From the NCBI GenBank assembly GCA_002943765.1, contig PQWQ01000005.1, forward strand, positions 3,287,001 to 3,351,000: 64,000 nt of DNA. Reading direction: 5' to 3'. The DNA comes from Psoroptes ovis. Its lineage: Eukaryota; Arthropoda; Arachnida; Sarcoptiformes; Psoroptidae. Both the position numbers and the translations under genes were made by a program. The number at the start of each line of letters is the position of its first letter. Position 1 is the first letter of the stretch. Shown in pieces: positions 35,849-48,446 of the stretch. The notes beneath the pieces are model-generated. The model did not search any database and was not told the origin of the DNA. It saw only the letters and a program-made list of their open reading frames with translations.

Positions 35849-38469
35849 TTATGATCCTCAGTAATAATCATCTATTATGATTATAAACAATGATTACCGC
35901 AAAAGTTTCCAAGTTCAAGACCTATTATTTGAAATATTTCCATCCATCTATGTTGTTGATGATGGTGATGGTGATAATGATCGTAAATCAGACGATCAAA
36001 TGCAACAATATTTCCTCATTAAATAATGTTGTTTAGTTGATTTTCATTCATTCATTCATTGAATTTCAAATGCATTTACAGCCATAAATAATTGGAAATT
36101 GTTGGTCGTAAATATATATTTGCACGTACCTAAATAATCATTATTTATGTTGTTGTTGTACCAAAATTTCCATTCATAAACACACCAATAAACATTCTTA
36201 TTAGAAACATTCTTAAATCTCTGCACTTGTAAAATTTTGTAAATTAGTTTTGTGAGATTTCAAAATCAAAAAACCAGCGTTCACTTACTTTGACGATCAT
36301 TTTACGGCCACAATCAAACCAAAACACTCTGGATTCGTACCGGATTTATCAATAAAAAACTGATTCATAAATTCAATCGAATCATTTAATCATCGTAAAA
36401 AAAAACGGTGATTTGTGAGATTTGAATGACTTTGACTTTGATTTCAGGAGTAATACTAAGTAATTGAGTCTTGAAAATTGTGAAAATACTTTCATATCAA
36501 TCAATAAATTGACTTTACGGCAATAAAAAGACAGAATTTATTCAAATTTTGCTGTTGTTTTCTCATATTTACTTACGAATATTCTCGAAATTTCAATTTC
36601 AAATCTGTAAATTCTGTGAATTCAATGAGTAAATATCTTCATTCATTCATTCATTTGTGTGTATTCATTGCTGTTGATATGACGGCTGTAAAAAAAACCA
36701 AAATTGAAAAATTAAAAATAACTTTATTATGTTGTTGTTGTTGTTGTTGATTATGATCATTACAATTGTTAGACGGTTGATTGTGTAATTGCGAAAAATA
36801 TAATTAAAATTTTATATTATCATTATCATTATATTGAGTTTTACGAAAGATAATTTCCGTTTTTTTCTCTGTGTTTATTTTATGACGATGTTTATTAAAT
36901 AAAGCTTTATTACATGCTTGATTATGGGGCTGTTGTTTACGTTTATTATTATGAAGAATCAAAGGCGTCAATTTGAGTTTTTCTGGGTTTCATGTTTCAT
37001 GTTTCTTTAAACATTATGAGCACAGGCACATAATTCATTGATGCAGCTTCAGAGTACCTGATTAAATTTGATTCCGGCCGTCTTGACGGTAATTCTGTAT
37101 TGAAAATGAGTTGATCTGAGTGATTCTAGCTGATCATTCATCGAAGTGAAGGACTTGAAAGCCAGTTGTGGATCACAGAGACATTACGTTGAGTCAAAAC
37201 AATCATTGATGTCTTGGAAATTAGGTAAAGTGGTAATATCACTTGAGTATATTGTTTGTTGCTTTAGTGACATCGATTTCCTTCGTCAAAGGTCAAATTG
37301 TCAAATATTTATTTCGTTCGATTGATTGAAATCATTATCTTGTCGTCTCGTGTCGTTTCATGTTTAATAGGACATCACCAAAAACACAATTGATGAACAT
37401 TTCATTTTCCACATATACTTTTGATAAAACAATTGTCTAAAAATAGAAAAAAATAATAATTACTTGATGTCATTTATATATTTTCCAATAAATACATTAA
37501 TCAATCAATCGATTGATTCATATGACACACAAATCAATAAATCCTTGGTCCACATTTAGCAATTGATCAGAAAATTACAAGTGAAATGAAATTGATTGAT
37601 AATTTGAAAATAAAGTACGAACGATAATAGAAAACATGCCATACATTTCCATTAACATCATTGCCAATGACAAATCTTCAAACATCCAACAAATCCATCG
37701 AAATTAAGAGTTTTAATCTTGGATAAAATTTGGAAAACAATGAAAAATTTAAATCCGCTCATTTTCGACCGGCCATTTCTACCGTCACGTGACGATCAAA
37801 GTCGAAATAGCAATTTTGAAATTTTTAACCATTCGAATTTCCTTGTTTTGTTTACATTTTTTTTTTTGTTCGATCAAAATTTGAAATTTTGAAAATCAAT
37901 CAAATCAAATTGATTTGATTTCAATTTTTGTTTTGAAATTTGAATAAACAAGAAATCAAATCAACATCATTCAAAGATATTGATGAAGAAAATCATATGA
38001 TTTTCGAGAAATAAATGGTTCGAAATTGAGTAATCAAACAATGAATTCGAATTGATATTTTAGCCTTTTCTATCAACTTAATAACCCCATTTTTTTTCTT
38101 GTTTGAAAATATTCCATTTCAACTCTTTACAATTCGACGTACACTTTTTGATGTTACATTTTAATCAATTCATCACCAAAAAAGATTTGAAAAGTATTGA
38201 ATTATCCAAATGAATTATAGCCTTTTGTTCATGTGAGCCAAACATTGTATTGATACTTGATTATGATTGATTGATTGTTCGTTTGTAAAATGTATGAATT
38301 ATTCTAGAAAAATGTATTGTTTTTCTTGTTCAAAAAGTATCAAATTGAATCATTGAATTGTACTCGAATTAAATATTCAAAGGGTAATCAAGTAAAAATT
38401 GAAAAAAATGTATGTATCATTGTTTTTCAATTTTTTCTCATATTTCATTGAGTAACAGCATCAAACTTG

Positions 38470-38549
38470 TTAGGTTGTCCGGAAAGTTTTTGCCGATTAT
38501 ATCGTAGAAAATAATTGGAAAATAGGCAAAAACTTTTCGGACAGCCTAA
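38470..38549. mobile_element. Hairpin element copy 9, subtype B
   Basis: Left arm TTAGGTTGTCCGGAAAGTTT, centre GATTATATCGTAGAAAATA, right arm ending TTCGGACAGCCTAA. Flanked by TG on both sides, not TA. Confidence 0.85.
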
Positions 38550-38766
38550 TGCAAGCAATTTCACTTCATTACAAATAAATAAACAAACAAATAAACAAAA
38601 TTTATGATCTATCATCATCATCATTGTTTGTAGCTTTTGACTTAACTGTAAAACAAAGCAAAAACAAAGATAAAAGAATTAATTAATCAATTTTGTAAGT
38701 GACAATTTTTTATTTTTGTGTGTGTGTAACTTTTCTATCGGTGTAAACAATGAATTTGATATTGTA

Positions 38767-38849
38767 TAAGATTGTCCCATAAGTTCTTGCAGTTTTTCGA
38801 ATGAAAAAAAAAAATCTAAAAAACGGAAAGAACTTATGGGACAACCGAA
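38767..38849. mobile_element. Hairpin element copy 10, subtype A
   Basis: Left arm TAAGATTGTCCCATAAGTTC, right arm ending GGGACAACCGAA followed by TA; A-rich loop. Only about 220 bp from copy 9. Confidence 0.82.
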
Positions 38850-40325
38850 TAGAATTATTTTTAGTAGTTTACTTAATACTTACACTATTAATAATATCAA
38901 ATACCGTAGCACCATCATCATCATCATCATTCAATGATGATGATGATTGTATAAAATTACATTCAATTTTTGAAATTGAAAATCATTGAATCATTGGATA
39001 AATATCAAAGATATTGATATTTATCCAATTGTTTCAATTCATCATTGATGTTGCTGTCAAACATATTGTTTGTGATACCACAAAATCAATTTTAGATGTG
39101 ATTTCATTGATAAAATTTGTTCAAAATTCAATTGTTTTTTTACTTCTAGTTCGGCTCAATTGATTGAATCCTTAATAAATGTCTTGATTGATGCATTTTC
39201 TTCAAAATGAAAAACAAATAAAAAGTTTACCAGAAGCATCAATTTCCTTCAAATAACAAGTTATTAATTGTTCTTGTTTATTTGTTTCCCATAAATCGTT
39301 TGAAAGTTTTTTTTTTCATAAAATCAATAAATTTTCATTCGATTTCATAATTATCAATGAATATCTTGAAGTTTTTTACTTGTGTCTTAATTGTTTTCAC
39401 CAAAAAAAAATCACTTGAATGCTCCACAGAACTGTCTTGAAGCATCGTCAAAGCTTCGAATCCATAATTTTTCCATGATTGAATCCATGTGATAATATTT
39501 AAAGCCTAAAAATCTTCAAAAAAGTCTAAATTATACCTGAAAAATCCAGCAAAAGTGAGTTATTTTCAAATTTTAATCCAAATCCTAGAATAAAAAATAT
39601 GACAAATTCATTGTCAATGATAATGATATCATCCTGATTATCATTACCATTTATTTATTTATTAATTTTCAATGTCAAAATTTTTGAAAATTTAAACCCA
39701 AAATCAAATGCATAAACACTTACAGACACACACTTACACACATAAACAATCATTGCGCATCAATTTTATGACAATCATCATTGTTTACTACTGTTGTTAT
39801 TCATATGTCATTCAAAAGCGAATAATTTTAATTCAATTATTGTGGTAATTATCATCATTCATTCATTTGTTCGTTATTAAAACACTACCAACCTCTTTAA
39901 ATACTGTTATAAAAACAATAATGGAGAATTTCACATAGTATTAAAACAACACTTTTAAATGCTAAATTATGGCTCCCATTAAATTCTTTTTTTAATTAAT
40001 TTTCATTCAGTCTCAATAATAATTGAACGATAATCGATTTACCCCTGTATTGAATGAAAAAAAAGAGAATAAATTAAAAGATTAATAAATAAAGTCAATT
40101 AAAACTAATCATTGATTGAATTTTCAGCCAAAAAAATACTGAATTCAAGGTCTTAAAATGTCTACCATTCAATATACATACGATATTTCAATATGTGTTT
40201 GTTTGCTTACCATTATTTTATATGAATTCAAATATAATCTCTGTGTTTCAATATTATTTGACAATTTCATATTCATTTTCTCTCTGAATCTCTCGTCAAT
40301 GAACCCGGGAACCTTTTCTTAGGTC

Positions 40326-40351
40326 TTTGAAATGGAAATTTCCATTTCAAA
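40326..40351. repeat. 26-bp perfect palindrome
   Basis: Thirteen bases starting TTTGAAATGG are followed immediately by their exact reverse complement, with no spacer. Confidence 0.9.
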
Positions 40352-40554
40352 TCATAATGATGATGATTATGACGATGATGATGATTATGGTGATGGTGAC
40401 GAAGACGATGATCATTATATAAGTCGAGAATTGTCAATGAATTTGATTGCGTGAATGCTGCAAAATTTTTTTTCAAATTCAAAATTGATTGAAGCAAGCG
40501 CATTGACATTCTGCGTTATTTTTTATGATTCGGGTGCAATTTCACTCGAATGCA

Positions 40555-40573
40555 CCTCTCTCTCTCTCTCTCT
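40555..40573. repeat. (CT)n microsatellite
   Basis: Uninterrupted CT dinucleotides. Confidence 0.85.
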
Positions 40574-41922
40574 AATGCTATTTACCGGATTGTTTTCATG
40601 CTAATGATGGTTGATTTCCATGATCATTGCAATCATCATCCATTACACAATTGTGCCATCATTTACCACCATTAGTGAATTGATGCGAAAAAAGTAAATC
40701 TTTTTCTATTCGTGAATAATTTTCCCATAATTTTTTTCAAATTTCGAATGTAGCGCAATCCATAACGGGTGCGGCGGTATGATTCGATTTTCGAATTCGA
40801 ATTCGAATTTGCCATCCCCCGCCCCGTTTCGTCTATGATTCAATACGGATTTGTTTCTGGAACACGTCACTGAGAGAAAAATTATCAATTATCTCTATGA
40901 TCTATGCTACTACTTTTTTTTCATTTACCGAATCTTTTTTCTTTCATCGATTCGGTGTACATGTAAAAAATTTGAAAATTTTCCTTTTAAATTCTTCACT
41001 AACCAGTTACAGCTAATGCCACTACCATCGGTATCGGCACTAGTACACCTACATTAATCTATGCAAATTTAATGCCACTACCTTATTTCCATGTAAAGGT
41101 ACACATGCCAAAAAAAAATCGAATGCAGATATAAACATACACAAAAACAAAAACAAAAAACTACCACTACATTTAATGCGTGTGAATGTTTTTTTTTTTA
41201 ATAATTCGGTTGTCTGCATATGCATATGCATGCACAAAAAAAAGAGAAAATATTCGGGTAAACACAAATAATTATGACAAAAATATGAAAAAATATTTCA
41301 ATGAACCAACACACAACAAACACTGTGTCATATATGTGTGTAATTCAGTCAAAAATTAAGTCAAATTTTGTCATAAATTTTTGTCATTTTTTGTGATGAA
41401 TTGTGAAATAATTTTTCCACGGAAAAATTGTGAAAATTTTGAACAAATAAATTTTCAAGTAAATCACCAGTCAAACAACAATCAAATACCAAGTAAATAC
41501 CATCAAATAATCAGCCAAAAATCATCAAAAACAAAGGTAAAAATCGTGAATCAGTTGGCCATAAATGGGCCAGAAATCCGTGAAAAATGTTCGAAATCAT
41601 TGAAAATCGGTGAAATTCTTTGAATATTTTTCGAATATCTTTGAATTCATCGCGAAACAATTTCGTCAATCGTCGACATTTACGGCATTTGAACTGCAAA
41701 CATTTACAACAGAAATTTACAGAATTTGCATTGTTTTCAATGAAACAATGAGAATATTCTGATATATTCAATTGAATTCCATTGAAATCAATCGAAATCA
41801 ATCTGGAATTCCATTTTGAAATGTTCCCAGAAACTTTTAAATGAATGAATTTCAAATGAATATGGATATGAATTGAAATTGTAATTCCATTTATTGCTCA
41901 TTTGCATTGTTTTTTGTTTATA

Positions 41923-42004
41923 TTGGGTTGTCCTATAAGTTCTTGCCGTTTTTTGAGTTTTTTTTTTCATTCGAGAAACGGCAAGAACTTATGGGACAAC
42001 CTAA
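41923..42004. mobile_element. Hairpin element copy 11, subtype A
   Basis: Left arm TTGGGTTGTCCTATAAGTTC, right arm ending ATGGGACAACCTAA. TA on both flanks. Arms are almost perfectly paired around a T-rich loop. Confidence 0.86.
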
Positions 42005-42248
42005 TATTTCAATTTTTGAATTTTTTAATTTTTTGATTCGAAAATCGAATCTTTTTGAAAACTTTTAAATTTTCAGAATTTTCAAAATCTTCGAAATGTA
42101 AATTGATAATATTTATATTTGAACTATATTTGATTTATATCATTTAGATTCATATGACAGTAGTAGTGTTGTGTTGTTCGTGTTACACTTGAAATTTGAA
42201 ATTTCACTGGGCGTCAAATGTTTTTCAAATGTTTTTTTGTCTGAAATA

Positions 42249-42328
42249 TTAGGCTGTCCGAAAAGTTTTTGCCGATTATATCGTAGGCGATCATGAGAAA
42301 ATCGGCAAGAACTTATCGGACAACCTAA
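42249..42328. mobile_element. Hairpin element copy 12, subtype B
   Basis: Left arm TTAGGCTGTCCGAAAAGTTT, centre GATTATATCGTAGGCGATC, right arm ending ATCGGACAACCTAA. TA on both flanks. Confidence 0.87.
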
Positions 42329-42609
42329 TAGATTTTTAGATTTTTTCATTATTATCCATGCTCAACTTACTCACTGATATATTTAGATTATCAATCGCCA
42401 GTGATTATCATTCGTAAGCACGCAAATTCGTGCTTGAAATCAATTTTCAAAATCCACAAACGAAAAACGGTTCGAAAACTTCAAATTCTCGACTTTTTCA
42501 ATTCAAAATTTGACTTCATATTTCAGGTGTTGTTGTTTGTTTCTGTCAACAAACAAACGATTCATTGATTCTTGATTAAATATTTACTCATTTATTCTAC
42601 GAATAAATA

Positions 42610-42690
42610 TTAGGTTGTCCCACAAGTTCTTGCCGATTTTTCGAATGAAAAAAAATTTTAAAAACAGCAAGAACTTATTGGACAACCTAA
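42610..42690. mobile_element. Hairpin element copy 13, subtype A
   Basis: Left arm TTAGGTTGTCCCACAAGTTC, right arm ending ATTGGACAACCTAA. TA on both flanks. Third element within 770 bp. Confidence 0.86.
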
Positions 42691-45149
42691 TAGATGGTAA
42701 TTATTCAAAATCAATTATCAGAATCAATTATCGAAATCAATAATTGACCACACAAAATCGAAAACAAAAATCAGATAAAAATCAATTAAAGCAAATAATT
42801 AGCCATTATCTAATCATCATTGTTGATTAATAATACTTTGAATGATACTATTAACTATCCGATTGACAATCATTTAATCAATTTGACATTTAATCAATGA
42901 TGACGATTGTCATAAATTGTGTTGACATTTGAAGATAAAATTTGTATGACTTAGGTTGACATTTTTATTATCATTGAAGATTATTTAATTCAGCAGAACA
43001 AGTTGAATTCAACTAAATTTTAAGAGTTTCATGTGTACAATGTTTGTTTGTATTTATTTAATTTGAATTTAAATAATTCATCTATTTATTTGAATAATTT
43101 ATTTGTTTATTTATTCATATCTCTGTGTATCTCTGATTATTTAATTCATTTTATGCCATTCATTGTTCTCTCTATTGTTTCGGTTTATTTGTTTGTTTGT
43201 CTAAAATTTAAAATTTTCAAATTATCAAAATTAATTTGTTTTGTTTGTCAATTCTAAAGATGATTATTATTATAAATCTATTTTTGTGTTTACACATTTT
43301 ACGTCATTTATTTTATTTCAAATTTTATTTTAAATAAGTCAAAGTTGATTTGTTTATTGTTTGTTCATTCAATTCAATTCATTTCATTTCTTAATTCATA
43401 CGTACCTTTCTTAATTCATTCATTCATTTCTTAAGTTTATTTTATTGTTCAATTGTTCAATTCGAGACTTGTCAATTTAATGACTTGTCATTTTTCATTT
43501 CTCTCATTGAAATTTCGATGGAAATTCAATCGAATTGAATCAATTGGTCATATTGAATTGACTTTATCAATTGATTGACCCTTTATATTCAGTTTATTAA
43601 TTAGCAATATTCATTTACTGATTAGGTACTAATTTGTGATTCAAATTATTTGATTCACCCAGAAAAAAAAAATTTAAAGGGAAAAAAATTGTCCTTGATT
43701 TCGAAAAATGATTACTTCAAAAAGCACGAGATGGCGTCACTTGTTTCGTTCTATTTTTTTTCAAATTTTGAAAATTTCAAAATTTTTCAAATTATTAATA
43801 AAAATTTTATTTTTAGAAAATTTTATTTTTGTCAAATTTCATATATTATTTTTTGGGACAAATTTAATTGATTTCCGGAAAACACACTAACTCAAATGTA
43901 TATACATGTCTATTACGAAATACTTTATGTGTCTAACAATAATTCTTTAGAAATATGAAAAATGAATGAAAGACATGAAAATAATTATAATCTAATCAAT
44001 ATTCTTGGTGGTGACTTATGGTCTTGGTTCTTGGTTTTATATTTCTAAATTTACCTCTTATTTATTTTAAATTTAAATTTTCAATGAATTCCTATGAAAT
44101 CCTATGAAATTCCGATCATTTCACTTAGATTATTTTCGAATTATTTTCAATAAATTTCAAATGAAATGATTCTAATTTTATTCCATTTGTTTTTCTCCAA
44201 TTTTTTTCTATTTTCATATTTCTCATATTTATACGTCCCAAACGTCATCATCAACACCAACATCAACGAATGATAATGATACAAATTCCATGGAATGTTC
44301 TACAAATTGAAATTGAAAACATGGAAAATTTTCTCAATCAATAAATGCACATTGTACGACGATGATACATACGTACAACAATTGATGGTGGTTGTATCAT
44401 CATCAATAAATGTTTGGCTGGCTGCTGCTACTGATTATCACAATTATAACCATTGACAATCAATTGTCATCGACATCATCATCATCATCATTGTACTAAT
44501 AATCATCATCATATGATGATGATCATCATCATCATCATCAATGGAAAATAATGAAAATCAAAAATAAATGAATGAATGAATTAATTGTTTCAATTAATTT
44601 TACAAAATTTTGATTAATCAAAATTAAAAAAAAAAATTATCAAATCAAACTTTGTATTTGATTTGATATGATCGTATGTATGGTGGTATATGAAAAATGG
44701 AAAATTTTTAATGGTATTTTAATCATTAATATTATCATTTATAATTAATAATTGAATCAAAATTTGAATTGAATCCAAAATCCAAATTATTATTGATAAA
44801 TTTGGAAATAATATTGAAAATCATGTACGAATGCTATGAAATATTAATGAATTTGATTTAAATTTAAATTTATTCAAAATTTGAATTAATTCAAATTTAA
44901 ATAATTTTTCAATTATTATTATTCAAAATAATGAACGACTTTTATAAATTTAATAATTTTAAATTCAAATCAAAACTTCCGTTAATTATTGTATTTATTA
45001 TTGATGAATGATCAATATTGTCTTTATTGAATGGAAATTTCAATGATTAATGATTGATGATACAAAACAAATTCAAAATAAATCAAAATTTGATTGGATA
45101 TTTGAATAAATTGGATATGAAATTTTCCATTTTGGCAAATAAATGAAAA

Positions 45150-48100
45150 ATGATTGTCATTATTAATATTAATATGATTACAATTCACTATCATCAACAA
45201 GTGAGTGGATATTATCAATTTGTCATCCAGGATGGTATACAAAATGTATTTGACAACAACAACAACAACAATGACAATGACGATCATGATGATGATAATG
45301 ATGTTGATGATGTAGGAAGTGGTTATTCATCAAAATCATCAAATACGACTACTGCTACAACTGATAATATCTTTGATAATCAACAATATCAGCATCCAAC
45401 ACAAAAACAACAAGTGTTGAATAATAATAATTCAAATCAACGTAGATTGAATAATTGGAATAAACCTCAGATTCAGCCACAGCAACATTATTCATCAAAT
45501 TTGTCATCCAAAGATATTAGTAACAGTAATCAAAATTTTGTTGGTCATTCGAAAACATCGACCTTTACGGTGAATAATCAACAACAGCAGCAACAGCTGT
45601 TGCTGCTTCAACAAAAACGTCAAAATTTTCGACGAAATTCAATTAAACAACGACAAAATCAACAAAGATTATATTCGATCGGTGGTGGTGATATCGATGA
45701 TAATAACCACGACCACGGCAGCAACAGTAATAGTGGTGGACAGATAGCTACAAATAGTAGATCGCCAACGCATTTTTCACCGAGAAATAAACAGGAAAAT
45801 CGTTTTTCTGGTCATCAACAGCCACAGCAGCAACAACAGTTGAACGAACAAGATTATTTCTTGGAAATTAAAGATTTCAAAGATAATAATCAGCTGAAGC
45901 GAGTTGAAAATGTTGATCATCATCCACAGCAACAAGAGCAAATAGAAAGAGACAAAGAATCTAGATTATCTTTGAATGGTGATAAATCACATAAACATCG
46001 ATTTTATCAACGACAATTGCAGCAGCAGCAGCAGCAGCGACATCAACAGTCGAATAGTGTCCGTCAAACAGCTGATCGAATTGATTCGAATGATGATGAT
46101 GATGATAATGACGAATTTATAATTAATCAAACCTCGGATAACCCTTATCACACGATTCATAATCCTGGTCTGATCACTCGTAATCTACAGCAGCAACAGC
46201 CGAAAACACGGCGGCAATTGTTTGATATTCACCAAGAGAATCACAATCAAAATAATTATCGTCGACGTTCGATATCGATATCGAATTCGATCGAATCGGA
46301 TTTATTGAAATTTATTGCCAACAACAATAGACGTAATCGATTATTGAATGATCATCAAGATAATTATGAACACAATGATGATGATAATGTTGATGATGAT
46401 GACCATGATTGTACCGATGTCCACGATACCGATGAAGATGATGAATTGAATGATAGTAGATATGAGCATCATCATACCATTAATACATTGGATGGACATT
46501 ATTATTATCACCAGCAACAGCAGCGCCATCAACGTGAAACACAACAAGTAAATCGATTGCAAAGATCAAATCAACATCAACCGCAACAGCAGCATCAATT
46601 GCAAATTCCACAACAATTACAACGTCGAAGACCATCAGCCACGCGGCTATTGAATGAAACATTGATACGTAATCATCGTGATCGTCTGAATACGATTAGT
46701 GGTTTTGCGAATATTTCAAAGACAAAAGTGTCGCCACCATCATCAACAAAGTCGACGACCACGACCACTCAAATCAAATATCATCGTCAGCGTTCAGCTA
46801 GTATTGGTAATGTTGAAACGAATCTATCGACATTTGTACCGAATTTGAATCGATTACGGGAACAATTTGCTCGTGACCATCATCAAGAAGATCAGTTAAA
46901 TAATAATATTCCCAGAATCAAAAGTGAGCGATCACCAATTCGAACACGTTCAGTTAATTCTCCAGTGGATTATGGTGATTATCGAAATAGATTATCACAA
47001 CTGATTTATGAATCAGCTGATTTAGATGATTATGATTATTTTCATGAAAGAGACCTACAACAATCATTATTGTTACCTCGTGTAAGATCATTACAATTAT
47101 TGCAACACCAGCAACAGCAGCAGTATCTTGATTATAATAATAATCTTCATAATAAATATCACCATCAAAATCAATCATTAGCCAGATCATCTACTGTTTC
47201 ACGTGAATATCAACAGATTTCGAATGATTTAAAATTTAATATTAATCAATACCCTCTGATTCCAACGATAATAAAGACTGATTATTGTGATAATCATTAT
47301 CCATCACAGTCCAAACGTATATCTTCATCACCAACATTACAATCATTATTGATTGATAGCAATAATAATAATAGAAAGTTATCACCAAGACATTCACAAT
47401 CATCTAGTAGTAGATCGCCATCAAAATCATCACCATCAAATGATTCGAATTTCGAATTCAATACTAACAGCCAACAACAATATCAGCAATATTTGACATT
47501 ACCATCAACTAATTATCATCAACAAACATCATTTAATCGAAGAGGTAGTAGCTCTTGTGGTGGTGTTGGTGTCGGTGTCGTTAGTGGTGTAAAAAAGCCA
47601 AATCCGGATTCTAATAAATCATCATTTGACAATAACAATAACAATAATCGTAGTCATAATCCTCATAATCATAATCATCAACAAATTCATAGACAACTGT
47701 ATAGTCCTTCCAATCATCGTGATCATTATAATCAACATTCAAAGTATCAACGATCATTAATTCGTGGTTGTAACGATTTCATTATTGATCAATTAAACCC
47801 TACAATGGCAACGATACAAAAATCTACAAATGATGATGATCTTGATGATGATGATTATTCGTTGGAAATGATACCTCAACAGCAGCAACAACAGCCAAAT
47901 TTTAGTGCAAATAGTGATGATGGTGATGCTGACGATCATGATGATAATGATTTCAAAATTCATCAAAATTACACTGATAATAGTAATGAATTAATTGACA
48001 ATAATAATCAAAAATCGAATCAAGAATTATTGACGAAACAAAAAATTCGAATCAAAAGTGATAGCAGTGGTAGTAGTAGTGGTAGCAGTGTAGATAACAG

Positions 48101-48415
48101 CGAAATTCCAAGCAGTAATAAATTATGCAGAAAATTACCAAACACAACTAGTAGTAATAGTAGTAGTAGTGGTACAAAATATACACTTCAATGTACATGT
48201 ACCGATGGCTGCCTGCACCATCATCATCATCAAAATCATCAATTTATTCATCATCATATTCATGATCAAGGTATAGAAAGTAATAGTAGTGGTAGTAGTA
48301 GTAATAGTAGGAATAATAAAATTGTCAATGAAAAATTTGTGGAGAAAAATGCTGCTACTACTACTACTAATGCTACTACTTTTACTACCACTGCCGGTGT
48401 TGATTGTTGTGCTAA

Positions 48416-48446
<31 letters not shown>

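Larger units (their letters stand above)
34311..45149. other. 10.8-kb gene-poor interval upstream of the main WNK exon
   Basis: Apart from one candidate exon at 35582-35848, I see no coding sequence. The interval holds six hairpin elements, (GTT)n and (ATC)n microsatellites, a CT run at about 40555-40573, a 26-bp perfect palindrome and a CACGTG palindrome. It is either intergenic or, if the candidate exon belongs to WNK, a 9.4-kb first intron. AATAAA at 34374-34379 marks the FARSA end. Confidence 0.5.

Noticed and set aside
45231..45240. Acceptor GTCATCCAG|GATGG as the junction from the 35.6-kb exon to WNK
   Set aside because: The leftover T would join GA to make a TGA stop; the acceptor ending at 45202 keeps the frame.
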